A stretch of DNA of 64,000 nucleotides, from the NCBI RefSeq assembly GCF_963580165.1, contig NZ_CAUZLM010000005.1, positions 1 to 64,000 on the forward strand. Reading direction: 5' to 3'. This DNA comes from Fructobacillus evanidus. GTDB taxonomy: Bacteria; Bacillota; Bacilli; Lactobacillales; Lactobacillaceae. Positions 16,546 through 25,171 of the stretch are shown piece by piece. The position numbers and the translations under genes were made by a program. Within the stretch, counting starts at the first letter, position 1; each line of letters opens with the position of its first letter. Under the pieces are notes generated by a model. It was not told the origin of the DNA. It worked only from the letters and a program-made list of their open reading frames with translations, and did not search any database.

Positions 16546-16584
16546 GAAAAAATTCCTCTTTTAATAATTTAATTAGTCTTGACC

Positions 16585-16590
16585 ATTATA
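16585..16590 (-). promoter_or_regulatory. Extended -10 promoter of yidC
   Basis: TG-T-TATAAT on the minus strand lies about 40 nt before the yidC start. No good -35 is seen. Confidence 0.4.
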
Positions 16591-16707
16591 ACAAGAATGT
16601 TCGCGAAAAACTGTCTTTTCTGAAAACTGGTTGAACCAAATAAAAAAGGACCGGTTAGTCGATACGCTACAAATCCCCAAATTGGAAATTGACAGCCATT
16701 CAGCCAA

Positions 16708-17811
16708 TCAGTCTTTTTGATGATCATCTGTTTCCTTAACCAGCGGGAAGCGCAGCCGGAAAACCGAACCGGATCCAAGCGCTGATTCAACCTGAACTTG
16801 GCCACCATAGGCAGCAACCATCTTTTTCACGATACTCAAGCCCAAACCATTGCCACCAGTTTGGTGTACCCGGGCTTTATCGACACGGTAAAAGCGGTCA
16901 AAAACGCGATCTAAATCCTCAGCAGCAATGCCCTGACCAAAATCTTGAACGCCAATATCGACCCAAGAACCGGATTCGGCCAAAGCTAGGTGAATCTCCT
17001 TCCGGTCAGTTGAGTACTTCAGAGCATTATCAATCAAAATAATGAGCAGTTGTTCCAAATGATCCGAACGCACTGCCACTTCGGCCGGAGCCCCCAAGGC
17101 ATTGTCCAATGTCCAAGAAAAATCAGGATGGACCATCTGCAAGTCGTGGTAAACCCGTTCCAAAACAGGCGTTACCTCAGTCTTTTCGGGCTGGCTGCTA
17201 ACCGTTAAGTTTTCAGCTCGGGTTAACATCAACATTTCGTTGACCAAGGTTTCCATCCGCGAAATTTCAGACAATGAAGAGTGAATGGAATCTTCTAATA
17301 CCTCTGGGTCATCCTTCCCCCAGCGTTCCAACAGCTCCAAATGCCCCTTAACGATGGCCACTGGCGTCCGCAATTCATGCGAGACATCTGAGACAAAATC
17401 CTGCTGAGCATGGATAAGGCCTTGGACCTTATCCATCGTCTCGTTTTGCACCTGCCCCAAGTCATTGAGCTCCTTATTGTAGGCGACCGGCTTGACTCGG
17501 TCATCTGTCACAGGGTCCTCTTCAAAGGCCAGCATCGTTTCTTGTAACTTTTTAACTGGGCGCACCAAAAATTGAGCCAAAATCCAAGACAAACAAATCG
17601 TCCAAATCACGGCAACAATGACTAGAAAAGCCCACCAATGGCTCAGCTTTTCAATGGTCTCACCGTGAATATTCGGCCCTAAAATCAGATCCAGACAAAA
17701 CAAAATCACGGCTAATAATAGTAAAAAGCCCACCGACAAGGCCAGCGTCAATAACGTCTGGATTGAAAGGGTCGGTGAGACATCTTTTGTTTTCTGCTTG
17801 CTTGCTTTCAT
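16708..17811 (-). CDS. Sensor histidine kinase, CovS/ArlS-like
   Basis: A 367-residue membrane kinase. Two membrane segments (LLTLALSVGFLLLLAVILFCLDLI and WWAFLVIVAVIWTICLSWILAQFLV) enclose only about 20 outside residues, so the outside sensor is minimal. A HAMP linker (RPVKKLQETMLAFEEDP) leads to HisKA with DVSHELRTPVAIVKGHL, the phosphorylated His. The ATPase domain follows with LIDNALKYS (N box), DFGQGIAAEDLDRVFDRFYR (G1/F) and GGNGLGLSIVKKM (G2). It starts one base after the regulator's stop codon, so the two are one transcript. The signal sensed is unknown. Confidence 0.9.
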   Translation of the reverse strand: MKASKQKTKDVSPTLSIQTLLTLALSVGFLLLLAVILFCLDLILGPNIHGETIEKLSHWWAFLVIVAVIWTICLSWILAQFLVRPVKKLQETMLAFEEDPVTDDRVKPVAYNKELNDLGQVQNETMDKVQGLIHAQQDFVSDVSHELRTPVAIVKGHLELLERWGKDDPEVLEDSIHSSLSEISRMETLVNEMLMLTRAENLTVSSQPEKTEVTPVLERVYHDLQMVHPDFSWTLDNALGAPAEVAVRSDHLEQLLIILIDNALKYSTDRKEIHLALAESGSWVDIGVQDFGQGIAAEDLDRVFDRFYRVDKARVHQTGGNGLGLSIVKKMVAAYGGQVQVESALGSGSVFRLRFPLVKETDDHQKD

Positions 17812-17812
17812 C

Positions 17813-18502
17813 TTAGCTCCGCATTACATAGCCCGTTCCACGGACAGTCTGGATATAAGAAGTCTTTGATTCTGGGTCATCCAACTTATTACGCAAGTAA
17901 CGGATATAAACATCGACAACGTTCGTTTCGATTTGTGTGTCAAAGCCCCAAACTTCTTTCAGTAACTTTTCCCGTGACTGAACAACATTAATATTTTCCA
18001 CCAGCAGCAACAGCAAATCGTATTCACGCTTCGTCAAGTTAATCACTTGATCATCGCGACGGGCAATCCGATTTTCTTTTTCCAGTTGCAGGTTCTTAAA
18101 GCGGATAATCGAAGGTGACTTATCTGCTGGGTTTTGTTCAATATCAATTCGACGCAAAAGTGACCGCACGCGGGCCAAAAGTTCTTCAATGGCAAATGGC
18201 TTGACAACGTAGTCATCAGCCCCATAATCCAAACCTGAAACTCGATCAATCACGGAGTCACGCGCCGTCATCATAATGATTGGCGTCTTCTTGACTTCAC
18301 GCAAGCGGCGAGCTACTTCAAAACCATTTAATTCTGGCAACATCAAATCAAGCAAAATCAGGTCGAAGTCCTCGTTTAGAGCCTTGTCCAAGCCCTCACG
18401 ACCATTTAAGACCGTTTCCACGTCATAGCCTTCGTGCTTTAGCTCTAAACTGACGAACTTCGCCAAGTTTTCTTCATCTTCTACAATTAAAATCCGACTC
18501 AT
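17813..18502 (-). CDS. covR: OmpR-family response regulator, CovR/ArlR-like
   Basis: The 229-residue regulator has a receiver domain with Asp-Glu at ILIVEDEENL, the phospho-acceptor Asp in DLILLDLMLPELNGFEV, Thr in MMTARD and Lys in DYVVKPFAIEELLARV. A winged-helix domain follows (LTKREYDLLLLLVENINVVQSREKLLKEVWGFD...NVVDVYIRYLRNKLD...IQTVRGTGYVMR). The sequence closely follows streptococcal CovR/CsrR, a global regulator of envelope and surface genes. ATG 18502 is used; GAGGGAA precedes it, and an upstream GTG is part of that site. The symbol rests on resemblance and could equally be arlR. Confidence 0.82.
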   Translation of the reverse strand: MSRILIVEDEENLAKFVSLELKHEGYDVETVLNGREGLDKALNEDFDLILLDLMLPELNGFEVARRLREVKKTPIIMMTARDSVIDRVSGLDYGADDYVVKPFAIEELLARVRSLLRRIDIEQNPADKSPSIIRFKNLQLEKENRIARRDDQVINLTKREYDLLLLLVENINVVQSREKLLKEVWGFDTQIETNVVDVYIRYLRNKLDDPESKTSYIQTVRGTGYVMRS

Positions 18503-18602
18503 ATTTTCCCTCACGACGTCCCTGGATGCTCAATAGCTCAAGCGCAATCGAACAAAAATGAATAAGTTTTAATCTTATTCTACCATAAACGTCAAAATTT
18601 TC

Positions 18603-19166
18603 TCATTTTTTAAAGAAATCATCCAGTTTTGACAGGCGGGGATCAAGAGCCTGTTTCTCATCTGTTGTTTCTTCTTTCTTTTCTTGCTCTTGTTTGGCAA
18701 AGTCCTCTTCCGAGATGACTTGCCAGTCTTGACCAGTTGGCAGGTCTGACCCTGCGGCTTCTTCTGCGGTCAAAATTTGACTTGGCAAAACGGCTACCAA
18801 ATTATCTAAGATAACCGAATCCAAGTCCAGGCTGTTTTCTTCTAAGACGAAAACTGCCTCATCCTCATCAAAACGTTGTAACCGTTCTTCATCAGCCACA
18901 TAGGTTTCATGGACATCAACATCGGTTGACCAATCAACCGGTGCAAGTGACCGTGATGATGGCAGGATTAAATCAGCATGAACACTGGCAGACAAAACGA
19001 TGTCTTCGTTTGATAGTGTTTTAATGGTCCCCTTGACCTGCACGAATGGCGCCTTAATAATTAAATCAGAAAAACGCTCATCAATCAAATATTGTAGGTC
19101 TAATTTTTCATCAATTACTAATGGGCTTTGTTGAAACTTGGCTAATTGTTGTTTGGCGTACTTCAT
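18603..19166 (-). CDS. yceD: YceD family (DUF177) protein
   Basis: A 187-residue acidic protein. The DUF177 marks are an opening KYAKQQLAKFQ, a middle strand VQVKGTIKTLSNEDIVLSASVHADLILPSSRSL, and DLDSVILDNLVAVLPSQILT before a variable tail ending DPRLSKLDDFF. In most bacteria yceD precedes rpmF (L32); here rpmF does not follow. The family binds 23S rRNA precursors in E. coli. Two adjacent ATGs compete; 19166 has AGGAG 7 nt upstream, 19169 only 4. That AGGAG lies in the end of tmcAL, whose stop is 4-5 nt away. Confidence 0.85.
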   Translation of the reverse strand: MKYAKQQLAKFQQSPLVIDEKLDLQYLIDERFSDLIIKAPFVQVKGTIKTLSNEDIVLSASVHADLILPSSRSLAPVDWSTDVDVHETYVADEERLQRFDEDEAVFVLEENSLDLDSVILDNLVAVLPSQILTAEEAAGSDLPTGQDWQVISEEDFAKQEQEKKEETTDEKQALDPRLSKLDDFFKK

Positions 19167-19170
19167 CATT

Positions 19171-20352
19171 TTACTCCTGACTTTGATAAATTGGCTTACG
19201 ACCAACGTCTTGGCCCTGCCTGGCGTGGGTTTGACCAGCCAGCACCTGCCAGATTTGGCCGGCCTTATAATCTAATCGTAAATTAGCTTTCGCTAGTGAC
19301 ATATCAACTCGCGAAATAATTGGTAGCGTTGCCGTCCGCTTGACCTCACTCAAATAGGCCTGCCCCAAATCATTAAAGCCGAGCAAACGAATGTAAGAAT
19401 CCGCCATGGCAGCCTGCATTTGATCGACTTTAATATTCAAAAGTGTGTACAACAACGTTCGTTGGATTCGGGCAAAGGTGTAGCGCTTGGTCTTGACTGA
19501 TTTGATAAAAGACTGGTAGGACTGCGGTCCTTCAACGGCCGAAGCCACTCCGGCTAATCGGTGTTCCAAGCCCTCGGCCATTTGGTAAACCTGGCCCAAT
19601 TGCCCAACTGTGTCGGTCAACAGACGATAGCGGAGCAACTCAAAGAAAGGCTTTTCAAAGGCTAAAGCAGTTGGCTTTGTCGATAAAGCCTCAAAGGCTT
19701 GGTCCGAAACCACCGGCCTAATTTTTTCAAACCTGCCCTTGTGAAGAGCAAGTCGAATTGAAGAGGCCGAAGCAATTGTCTGCCCCTCCTCAAAGGTCTG
19801 ATCATGGTAGCCCGCTTCCAACCGACCAATTGGGTGCAATTGCATCGCTTGACCACTCGCAACCACGGCCTTGGCATAGGAAAATGCCAAAATATCATTT
19901 GGATCTTCCATTTTGAAACCAGTTCGCTCTTCTAGCTGCTGGGCATAGGCCGAAGCATAGGTCTGCGTCCGGTCAGTAAACTGCCCTTCACTTTCGATAG
20001 CCAAGGCCTGCTTGGCCAAATCAAGAAAGTCAACTTCCGGATGTTCCGAACCAAAAACAAGGTCTTTGACGCCCAGCGCTTGCAAAATTTGAATGGCGCC
20101 AGCCGCAAACAAGTGGCCAGGTTGCACCGCATAAAAGACCGGTAATTCAACCACCAAATCAGCACCTGCTGCCAAAGCCAGCTTGGTCCGCTCCCATTTA
20201 TCCAGAATAGCTGGTTCACCACGCTGGACAAAGTTGCCAGACATCACCACGACTGCTAAATCAGCATTCGTTAGCTCTTTGGCTTTTTTGATGTGATAGG
20301 CGTGGCCGTTATGGAAGGGGTTATACTCTGCAATAATGCCGACTGCTTTCAT
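19171..20352 (-). CDS. tmcAL: tRNA(Met) cytidine acetate ligase
   Basis: The 393-residue enzyme would acetylate C34 of elongator tRNA-Met using acetate and ATP (YlbM family). The nucleotidyltransferase start AVGIIAEYNPFHNGHAYHI contains the HxGH motif, followed by VVMSGNFVQRGEPAILDKWERTKLAL and VELPVFYAVQPGHLFAAGAI. The region ASASSIRLALHKG is the second nucleotide-binding motif. It shares ATGA with the stop of the methyltransferase gene upstream, so translation is coupled, and is followed closely by yceD, as in Bacillus (ylbM-ylbN). Confidence 0.93.
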   Translation of the reverse strand: MKAVGIIAEYNPFHNGHAYHIKKAKELTNADLAVVVMSGNFVQRGEPAILDKWERTKLALAAGADLVVELPVFYAVQPGHLFAAGAIQILQALGVKDLVFGSEHPEVDFLDLAKQALAIESEGQFTDRTQTYASAYAQQLEERTGFKMEDPNDILAFSYAKAVVASGQAMQLHPIGRLEAGYHDQTFEEGQTIASASSIRLALHKGRFEKIRPVVSDQAFEALSTKPTALAFEKPFFELLRYRLLTDTVGQLGQVYQMAEGLEHRLAGVASAVEGPQSYQSFIKSVKTKRYTFARIQRTLLYTLLNIKVDQMQAAMADSYIRLLGFNDLGQAYLSEVKRTATLPIISRVDMSLAKANLRLDYKAGQIWQVLAGQTHARQGQDVGRKPIYQSQE

Positions 20353-21113
20353 GATTCTCCTCCTTTATGGGCCACAAAGAACCAGCGATCGTCTTGATCA
20401 TCGGCCGTTTTACGGCCAAAATCAGCACTGATTTCCACTTGGTCAAAGCCAGCCTTGCGCAGGGCCTTTTGGTAGTAGGCCAGGTCGTAAGTCTGCTCAT
20501 GATGGACTTCCCGCACTAAGTTAAAGGCGTCGATGCCCTCATTGTACAAAAAGAACTTTAAATCATGATCAACGGAATTCTTTTCTTCACCAGGAAAACT
20601 AGTCCACATAAAGATTTGATCCGGGTCATCATCATTGTTGTAGCAGTAATTATCATACAAAACGTTAACTTGGTAGGGCGTAATCACATCAAATAAGAAG
20701 GTGCCACCGGGTTCCAAGTGATCGTAGACCTGCTTAAGGCCCGCTTGAAAATCAGCTTTCCCAGGCAAGTAATTAAAGGTATCCGCAAAGGAAACAATGG
20801 CTGGATACTGTTCTTCCCAATCTGAAAAATCGCGAATATCGGCCTCCAACAAACGTAGGTCAACATTCGCCTCTTCGGCATGCTTTTGCGCCAAGGAGAG
20901 CATGGCGGGTGCCATATCTAAGAGATCAACCGTAAAGCCCCTTTTTGCCAGTAAAACAGCCAGGCGACCAGCGCCACCACCCAAATCAAGGATTTTACTA
21001 GCGGGCAGACGGTCTTCAACAAAGTGCTGCCAGTCCACGTACAAATCACCATCGAAGAGGTTGTCATAGAGGCTAGCAAAGGTTTGGTATGGTGCATTAT
21101 TTTCGTCAGTCAT
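20349..21113 (-). CDS. Class I SAM-dependent methyltransferase (YqeM-like)
   Basis: A 254-residue enzyme with Rossmann motif I ILDLGGGAGRLAVLLAKRGF, motif II VDLLDMAPAML and motif post-II LLEADIRDF. It has the YqeM-type opening YQTFASLYDNLFDGDLYVDW. The same gene follows rsfS in Bacillus (yqeM), so the cluster context agrees. The substrate is unknown. ATG 21113 is chosen from family similarity; the ribosome site (GTGAGAAAAAG) is weak and the open frame runs 17 codons further. Confidence 0.85.
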   Translation of the reverse strand: MTDENNAPYQTFASLYDNLFDGDLYVDWQHFVEDRLPASKILDLGGGAGRLAVLLAKRGFTVDLLDMAPAMLSLAQKHAEEANVDLRLLEADIRDFSDWEEQYPAIVSFADTFNYLPGKADFQAGLKQVYDHLEPGGTFLFDVITPYQVNVLYDNYCYNNDDDPDQIFMWTSFPGEEKNSVDHDLKFFLYNEGIDAFNLVREVHHEQTYDLAYYQKALRKAGFDQVEISADFGRKTADDQDDRWFFVAHKGGES

Positions 21114-21135
21114 CTTTTTCTCACTTAAACAACAT

Positions 21136-21174
21136 TGGCTGGTGGCTAGTCTATAACAGACCAACCCCCAGCCA
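21136..21174 (-). terminator. Hairpin after rsfS
   Basis: TGGCTGG (21136-21142) and CCAGCCA (21168-21174) form the base of a longer stem that continues inward with G-U pairs. Only short T runs follow on the minus strand, so it may be a weak terminator that lets some transcripts reach the methyltransferase and tmcAL. Confidence 0.5.
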
Positions 21175-21191
21175 GATATCTTACTGATTAA

Positions 21192-21566
21192 TTAATATAC
21201 TTCTTCTGCGAGGTAATTCGTTAAGTCGACATTTTCAGCATCGAACCAGAGACGGTCCAGGTGGTAGAAATCACGAGACTCTTCATCAAAAACATGGACA
21301 ATAATATCACCAAGGTCTAATGAAACCCATTCGGCACGGTCATAGCCCTCAATATTGAGTACCTGTCCCCCGGCCTTTTGAACTTCTTCCTTGACTTCAC
21401 GAACAATCGCTTGCACCTGACGGCTAGAACCCGCCGATGCAATCACAAAGTAGTCGGCCAGCAAGGACACCTTTTGCATATCTAAGGCGGTGATACGATC
21501 ACCATGCTTGCTATCAATGGCGGAAACGACTGTTTGCAACAAATCCTTTGAATTGATGATTGTCAT
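21192..21566 (-). CDS. rsfS: Ribosomal silencing factor RsfS
   Basis: At 124 residues this is a standard RsfS. It shows ITALDMQKVSLLADYFVIASAGSSRQVQAI, then GYDRAEWVSLDLGDIIVHVFDEESRDFYHLDRLW. RsfS binds L14 and keeps the subunits apart in starved cells. It follows yqeK by 12 nt, as in most Firmicutes. Confidence 0.94.
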   Translation of the reverse strand: MTIINSKDLLQTVVSAIDSKHGDRITALDMQKVSLLADYFVIASAGSSRQVQAIVREVKEEVQKAGGQVLNIEGYDRAEWVSLDLGDIIVHVFDEESRDFYHLDRLWFDAENVDLTNYLAEEVY

Positions 21567-21578
21567 GTAAACTCCTTC

Positions 21579-22163
21579 TTATTCTGCAAAATGACGAGCC
21601 CAGTCATTATAACTGGTGAAGGTCTTGGGATAGATCACGTTACCATTCTCGGCCAAAAACGAGAGGGTGTGCTGTAATTGATAAAAGACACCCCGGTCCA
21701 AGGACTTATCCGTGATTTCTCGGGCTTCTTTAACGCCAGGAAAATCACGACCAGTTTCCAAGTAATCGGCCATGAAAACAATCTTAGCTAAAGTCGGCAT
21801 CTCAACACCTTCTCCAGTTGTGTGCAACCGAACCGCATCCAAAATGGCTGGATCATCAATCCCCAGCTCATCTTGAATCATTTCTGCCCCAACAACACCG
21901 TGCCAAATAGCGCGACTCCAATTTTTCAAATCAGGATCCAAGTGAAAACGATCAATGGCTGTCAAAAAGTCCTCAGCAGGCCGTTCTTTGGCATAATCGT
22001 GAACCAAACCGGCCAAGGCCGCTTGGTTTTCATCGACACCATTTTCTTGAGCCAACTTACGGGCATAATCTGAAACGCGTAAGCAATGTTGGAACCGGCC
22101 ATCTGAAAGCTGGGCCGAAACCTTTTTTTCAACTGCATGCAACTCTTCTTCAAAAGCTGTCAT
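21579..22163 (-). CDS. yqeK: HD-domain Ap4A hydrolase YqeK
   Basis: This 194-residue HD-superfamily protein would split diadenosine tetraphosphate symmetrically. The metal site is given by RFQHCLRVSDYA (first His), AGLVHDYAKE (His-Asp), IWHGVVGAEMI and VRLHTTG, and it ends with the usual Tyr-rich tail. ATG 22163 has GAGGGG upstream; 42 more codons are open in frame but overlap yhbY. In most Firmicutes nadD lies directly before yqeK; here only 43 nt separate yqeK from yhbY, and there is no nadD. Confidence 0.93.
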   Translation of the reverse strand: MTAFEEELHAVEKKVSAQLSDGRFQHCLRVSDYARKLAQENGVDENQAALAGLVHDYAKERPAEDFLTAIDRFHLDPDLKNWSRAIWHGVVGAEMIQDELGIDDPAILDAVRLHTTGEGVEMPTLAKIVFMADYLETGRDFPGVKEAREITDKSLDRGVFYQLQHTLSFLAENGNVIYPKTFTSYNDWARHFAE

Positions 22164-22206
22164 CTGTTCCCCCCTCTTCACAAAATTTAGTGGAAAAGTC
22201 CTCTGT

Positions 22207-22524
22207 CTAACGAATCTTTTCCACTTCAACTGAATACTTGACATACTTGGCATCGGTTGCAGGTTCGTACAAGACCAAAGTCTTTCCAATCACCTGGGCA
22301 ACCGTCACCGTTGATTCTTCTTCAATAAAGGCAGCCAAGTCCTTGGCTGACCAGTCGCTTCCCTGCTGCAAGTTGACCTTAATCAGCTCACGCTTAGCCA
22401 ACGCCTTTTTGACTTCTGCCAACCATTCCTGGTTAGCTCCAGCTTTCCCAACAGAGAAGATTGGTGTTAGTCCATTTGCTTGTGACCGCAAGTAGCGTTT
22501 TTGTTTTCCAGTTAAATTTTGCAT
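22207..22524 (-). CDS. yhbY: CRM-domain ribosome assembly protein YhbY
   Basis: A 105-residue RNA-binding protein of the CRM fold: LTGKQKRYLRSQANGLTPIFSVGKAG, then LAEVKKALAKRELIKV, then VAQVIGKTLVLYEP. It binds the large ribosomal subunit precursor. The start overlaps the yqeH stop as TAATG, giving direct coupling. AroE, usually between yqeH and yhbY, is absent. Confidence 0.93.
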   Translation of the reverse strand: MQNLTGKQKRYLRSQANGLTPIFSVGKAGANQEWLAEVKKALAKRELIKVNLQQGSDWSAKDLAAFIEEESTVTVAQVIGKTLVLYEPATDAKYVKYSVEVEKIR

Positions 22525-23708
22525 TAAATCATTGCCTTTCGTAAGAAGACCCCCACTCCCTTAGGAGCATAGGCCTGAACGTGAATCCCAGCTGGCAGGG
22601 TAATAAAGCCCAAACCAGCATAGACCAAGTCCGTCTTTTCGTTAATTTTAAATTCGTATTTAGCAAAGGCAACATTGTCATCAGCTGGTGCCGGTGTCAA
22701 TAGTTGTCCCTTGTGCTTTGTGTAGAAATCATCTGCACCCTGACGCTTCGTACGGTGAATCATTAGATTATTTTCAAAGTAGGCCGTAACGGCTGCTTTT
22801 GCTCCGTCCGCAGGACCAGTCACTAAATCAAAGCGCGCTAAGGCCCCAAAGAAAAGCGTCTGATCCGGATTTAATTGATAAGTCCGGGCCTTAATCTCAG
22901 CCTTTGGCAACACATACTTTAAATCTTTTTCAGTCACAAAATGAGCATACTGATCTTTTTTAATAATCCCGGGAGTGTCGATCAAAGACTGCCCATCATC
23001 TAACGGAATGGCAATCTGATCTAGAGTCGTTCCTGGGAAACGTGAAGTCGTAATTAGTTCTTGGACGCCTGTTTTCGACTTAATAATTTGGTTAATCAAA
23101 GTTGATTTACCAACATTGGTTGTCCCAACGACGTAAACATCACGACCAGCCCGCAGTGTATCAATTTTATCTAAAATTTGATCCAAATTCTTTGGGTGGG
23201 CAGCAGAAACAAGCTCAATCCCAACCGGGTTAATTCCCTGTTCTTTCAGCTGTCCTTGGACCCAATGCTTTAACTTATGATCTTTTAAGGATTTCGGTAG
23301 CAGGTCAACCTTGTTAGCAAGGACCAAAATTGGATTATCTTGGCCAACAAAACGTGGCAATCCAGGAATCGTTGATCCTGAAAAATCAAACAAATCCAAG
23401 ACATAGACAATCAACGACTTCGTCTTAGAAACCTGGTGAAGCAAATTCGCAAAGTCATCATCCGTTAATTCAACGGGTTGAATTTCATTATAATGACGCA
23501 AACGGAAGCAACGTTGGCACAGTAATTCTTCGGCCATTAATTGCTTCTTCAAGGCAGAAAGGGGCAAAAAGCCAGCCTCTTCCTTATGATCAATTTGCAT
23601 TTTAGCGCCACAACCAATGCAGTATAATCCCTCAGCCAAAGCTTCTTGAACCTCTTCATCCGTTGCAATCGTTTGCACTTGTTCTTGCTCAAATTCTTTT
23701 TCTGTCAT
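22524..23708 (-). CDS. yqeH: Ribosome biogenesis GTPase YqeH
   Basis: The 394-residue protein is a circularly permuted GTPase for 30S assembly. It starts with a zinc finger (CIGCGAKMQ ... LCQRCFRLRHYN). The G motifs then appear out of order: G4 LANKVDLLP, G5-like VSAAHP, G1 GTTNVGKSTLINQI, G2/G3 TTSRFPGTTLDQI and LIDTPG. The C-terminal half is the YqeH-specific RNA-binding part. It overlaps yqeG by TAATG on one side and yhbY on the other. Confidence 0.95.
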   Translation of the reverse strand: MTEKEFEQEQVQTIATDEEVQEALAEGLYCIGCGAKMQIDHKEEAGFLPLSALKKQLMAEELLCQRCFRLRHYNEIQPVELTDDDFANLLHQVSKTKSLIVYVLDLFDFSGSTIPGLPRFVGQDNPILVLANKVDLLPKSLKDHKLKHWVQGQLKEQGINPVGIELVSAAHPKNLDQILDKIDTLRAGRDVYVVGTTNVGKSTLINQIIKSKTGVQELITTSRFPGTTLDQIAIPLDDGQSLIDTPGIIKKDQYAHFVTEKDLKYVLPKAEIKARTYQLNPDQTLFFGALARFDLVTGPADGAKAAVTAYFENNLMIHRTKRQGADDFYTKHKGQLLTPAPADDNVAFAKYEFKINEKTDLVYAGLGFITLPAGIHVQAYAPKGVGVFLRKAMI

Positions 23709-24271
23709 TAATTTTTATCATTTTCCCTAGCAAAAACAGCTTCCTTGAAAGTTGCGTGCCAGATTAGCGGGTGTTTTTGACTATAAATCAGCTTTTTAGC
23801 TAGCTTTTCCAGTGATCGGTTAAGCCAAGTTTGCCACATATCTGATTCGACCAATTGCTTGACCAAAACTGATTTAACACCAGCCAAGTGGGCTGCCCAA
23901 ACATCAGTTAACATTTGGTCGCCAACCATCAACACATTCTCTTTTTGCAAACCCTGCTTCTTAAGGACCTTCAAAATGCCACGTGGCATCGGTTTCAAAG
24001 ACCAGGCTACATAATCGACTTCTAAACCAGAAACGGCCTTTTCGACCCGATCCCAGGTGTTATTTGAAACGACCACAACCTCGATTCCGGCTGCTTTAAT
24101 TTCCTTTAACCAGGCATGCAATTCTGGTGTCCCATTGGGGTTATTCCAAGCCAGCAACGTATTATCTAAGTCTGTTAACACGGCCTTGATGCCTTGGTCT
24201 TTTAACTCCGCCACCGATAAGTTATAAACGGATTCAACCGTATAGGTGGGCTTTAAAAAATTAAGGGGCAT
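23708..24271 (-). CDS. yqeG: YqeG family HAD phosphatase
   Basis: A 187-residue HAD protein with motif I VLTDLDNTLLAWN, motif II VVVSNN, the Lys in SLKPMPRGIL and motif IV MVGDQMLTDVWAAHLAG. The family resembles phosphatidylglycerophosphatase GEP4 and opens the yqe cluster in most Firmicutes. Upstream, TATAAT (24304-24309, minus strand) is a likely -10. The last 30 residues, including an Arg/Lys/Trp-rich stretch, could sit on the membrane. Confidence 0.9.
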   Translation of the reverse strand: MPLNFLKPTYTVESVYNLSVAELKDQGIKAVLTDLDNTLLAWNNPNGTPELHAWLKEIKAAGIEVVVVSNNTWDRVEKAVSGLEVDYVAWSLKPMPRGILKVLKKQGLQKENVLMVGDQMLTDVWAAHLAGVKSVLVKQLVESDMWQTWLNRSLEKLAKKLIYSQKHPLIWHATFKEAVFARENDKN

Positions 24272-24303
24272 ATCTGTCTTCCTTTTTTATTTCCTTAGTC
24301 CCT

Positions 24304-24309
24304 ATTATA
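24304..24309 (-). promoter_or_regulatory. -10 box before yqeG
   Basis: TATAAT on the minus strand, about 33 nt before the start codon. No clear -35. Confidence 0.35.
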
Positions 24310-24334
24310 CACGATTAGGCCTTCTTTCGAGCAA

Positions 24335-24361
24335 AAAAGGACCCCTTGACGGGGCCCTTTT
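24335..24361 (-). terminator. Terminator of the Apf-like gene
   Basis: AAAAGGACCCC (24335-24345) and GGGGCCCTTTT (24351-24361) pair with one mismatch, 19 nt after the stop codon. Confidence 0.7.
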
Positions 24362-24380
24362 GTTTTCCGATTTTTAAAGC

Positions 24381-25031
24381 TTAGTACCAACCATTACTTT
24401 GGAAATGGCTAATAGCATTTGCTACAGAACCATAGCGGGCAGCAATATAAGCCTGCATAGCCTGTAATTGGACGGCATAATTACCTTGGTAGTTTTGGCC
24501 AGGTACATAAGTTGCATAGGCCGCTGGAGACAATTGTCCAATACCGTAGAATTGTCCGTTTTGTGCATTCACGTTTCCACCTGATTCACGAGAAATCAAC
24601 CAGTTAATGTCACCAGAAGCTGTTGAAGCTGCTGATGTCGTTGCTGTTGATGCGGAAGAAGTTGATGCAGCTGCCGTGCTTGTCGATGAAGCTTGGGCAG
24701 CAGTTGAAGTGGCCACAGGCGTAGCTTGCGCTGCCTGAGTTGTCGTTGCCGACAACGAAGTCACTTGGCTTTGACTGTTGGATGTGTCGTCAGATGCACT
24801 GGCAGTGTCATCATCAGATGAAGCAACAGTCTGGCTAGCTGCAGTATTTTCCAAGCTCTTGAGATTATCAACAGATGAAACGGCAGTAGAAACCTTCTTG
24901 GTGTTCACTGAGTCAGTAACCTTGACCGCTTGGTCAGAGGTTGATTTTCCTTTATTAAATTGTGTGTTGGCGGCAGTCAGTGCTAAACCGGCTACGGCCA
25001 TACTTGTAAGTAAAACTTTATTAAACATCAT
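24381..25031 (-). CDS. Secreted Apf-like surface protein / putative lytic transglycosylase
   Basis: A 216-residue secreted protein. A signal peptide (FNKVLLTSMAVAGLALTAANT) is followed by about 110 residues of Ser/Thr/Ala-rich low-complexity linker. A C-terminal domain starts at INWLISRESGGNVNAQNGQFYGIGQLSP and ends NAISHFQSNGWY. This is the Apf/IsaA-type end, with the Glu of SRESGG as probable catalytic acid; such proteins of lactobacilli bind and cut peptidoglycan. The start has a poor ribosome site (GGGGAAAA at 12 nt); ATG 25028 is equally possible. An imperfect inverted repeat (25107-25129) lies upstream and may be regulatory. Confidence 0.8.
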   Translation of the reverse strand: MMFNKVLLTSMAVAGLALTAANTQFNKGKSTSDQAVKVTDSVNTKKVSTAVSSVDNLKSLENTAASQTVASSDDDTASASDDTSNSQSQVTSLSATTTQAAQATPVATSTAAQASSTSTAAASTSSASTATTSAASTASGDINWLISRESGGNVNAQNGQFYGIGQLSPAAYATYVPGQNYQGNYAVQLQAMQAYIAARYGSVANAISHFQSNGWY

Positions 25032-25106
25032 GGTTATTATTTTCCCCAATCAATATTACACGAATATTAAAGCAGATAACGCTTCCGTAACGTTCGTCAG
25101 GAAAAT

Positions 25107-25129
25107 ATACAAACACACTATGTTTTGTA
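25107..25129. repeat. Imperfect inverted repeat upstream of the Apf-like gene
   Basis: ATACAAACA and TGTTTTGTAT face each other around a five-base centre. Position in a promoter region suggests an operator, but nothing identifies the protein. Confidence 0.25.
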
Positions 25130-25171
25130 TAAGAACTACTCGATTTCGAGAAATTCGCGTTTATCTAAGTG

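Noticed and set aside
22164..22289. Longer YqeK start (236 residues) or hidden nadD remnant
   Set aside because: The extension overlaps yhbY in another frame and has no nadD motif (no HxGH nucleotidyltransferase start).
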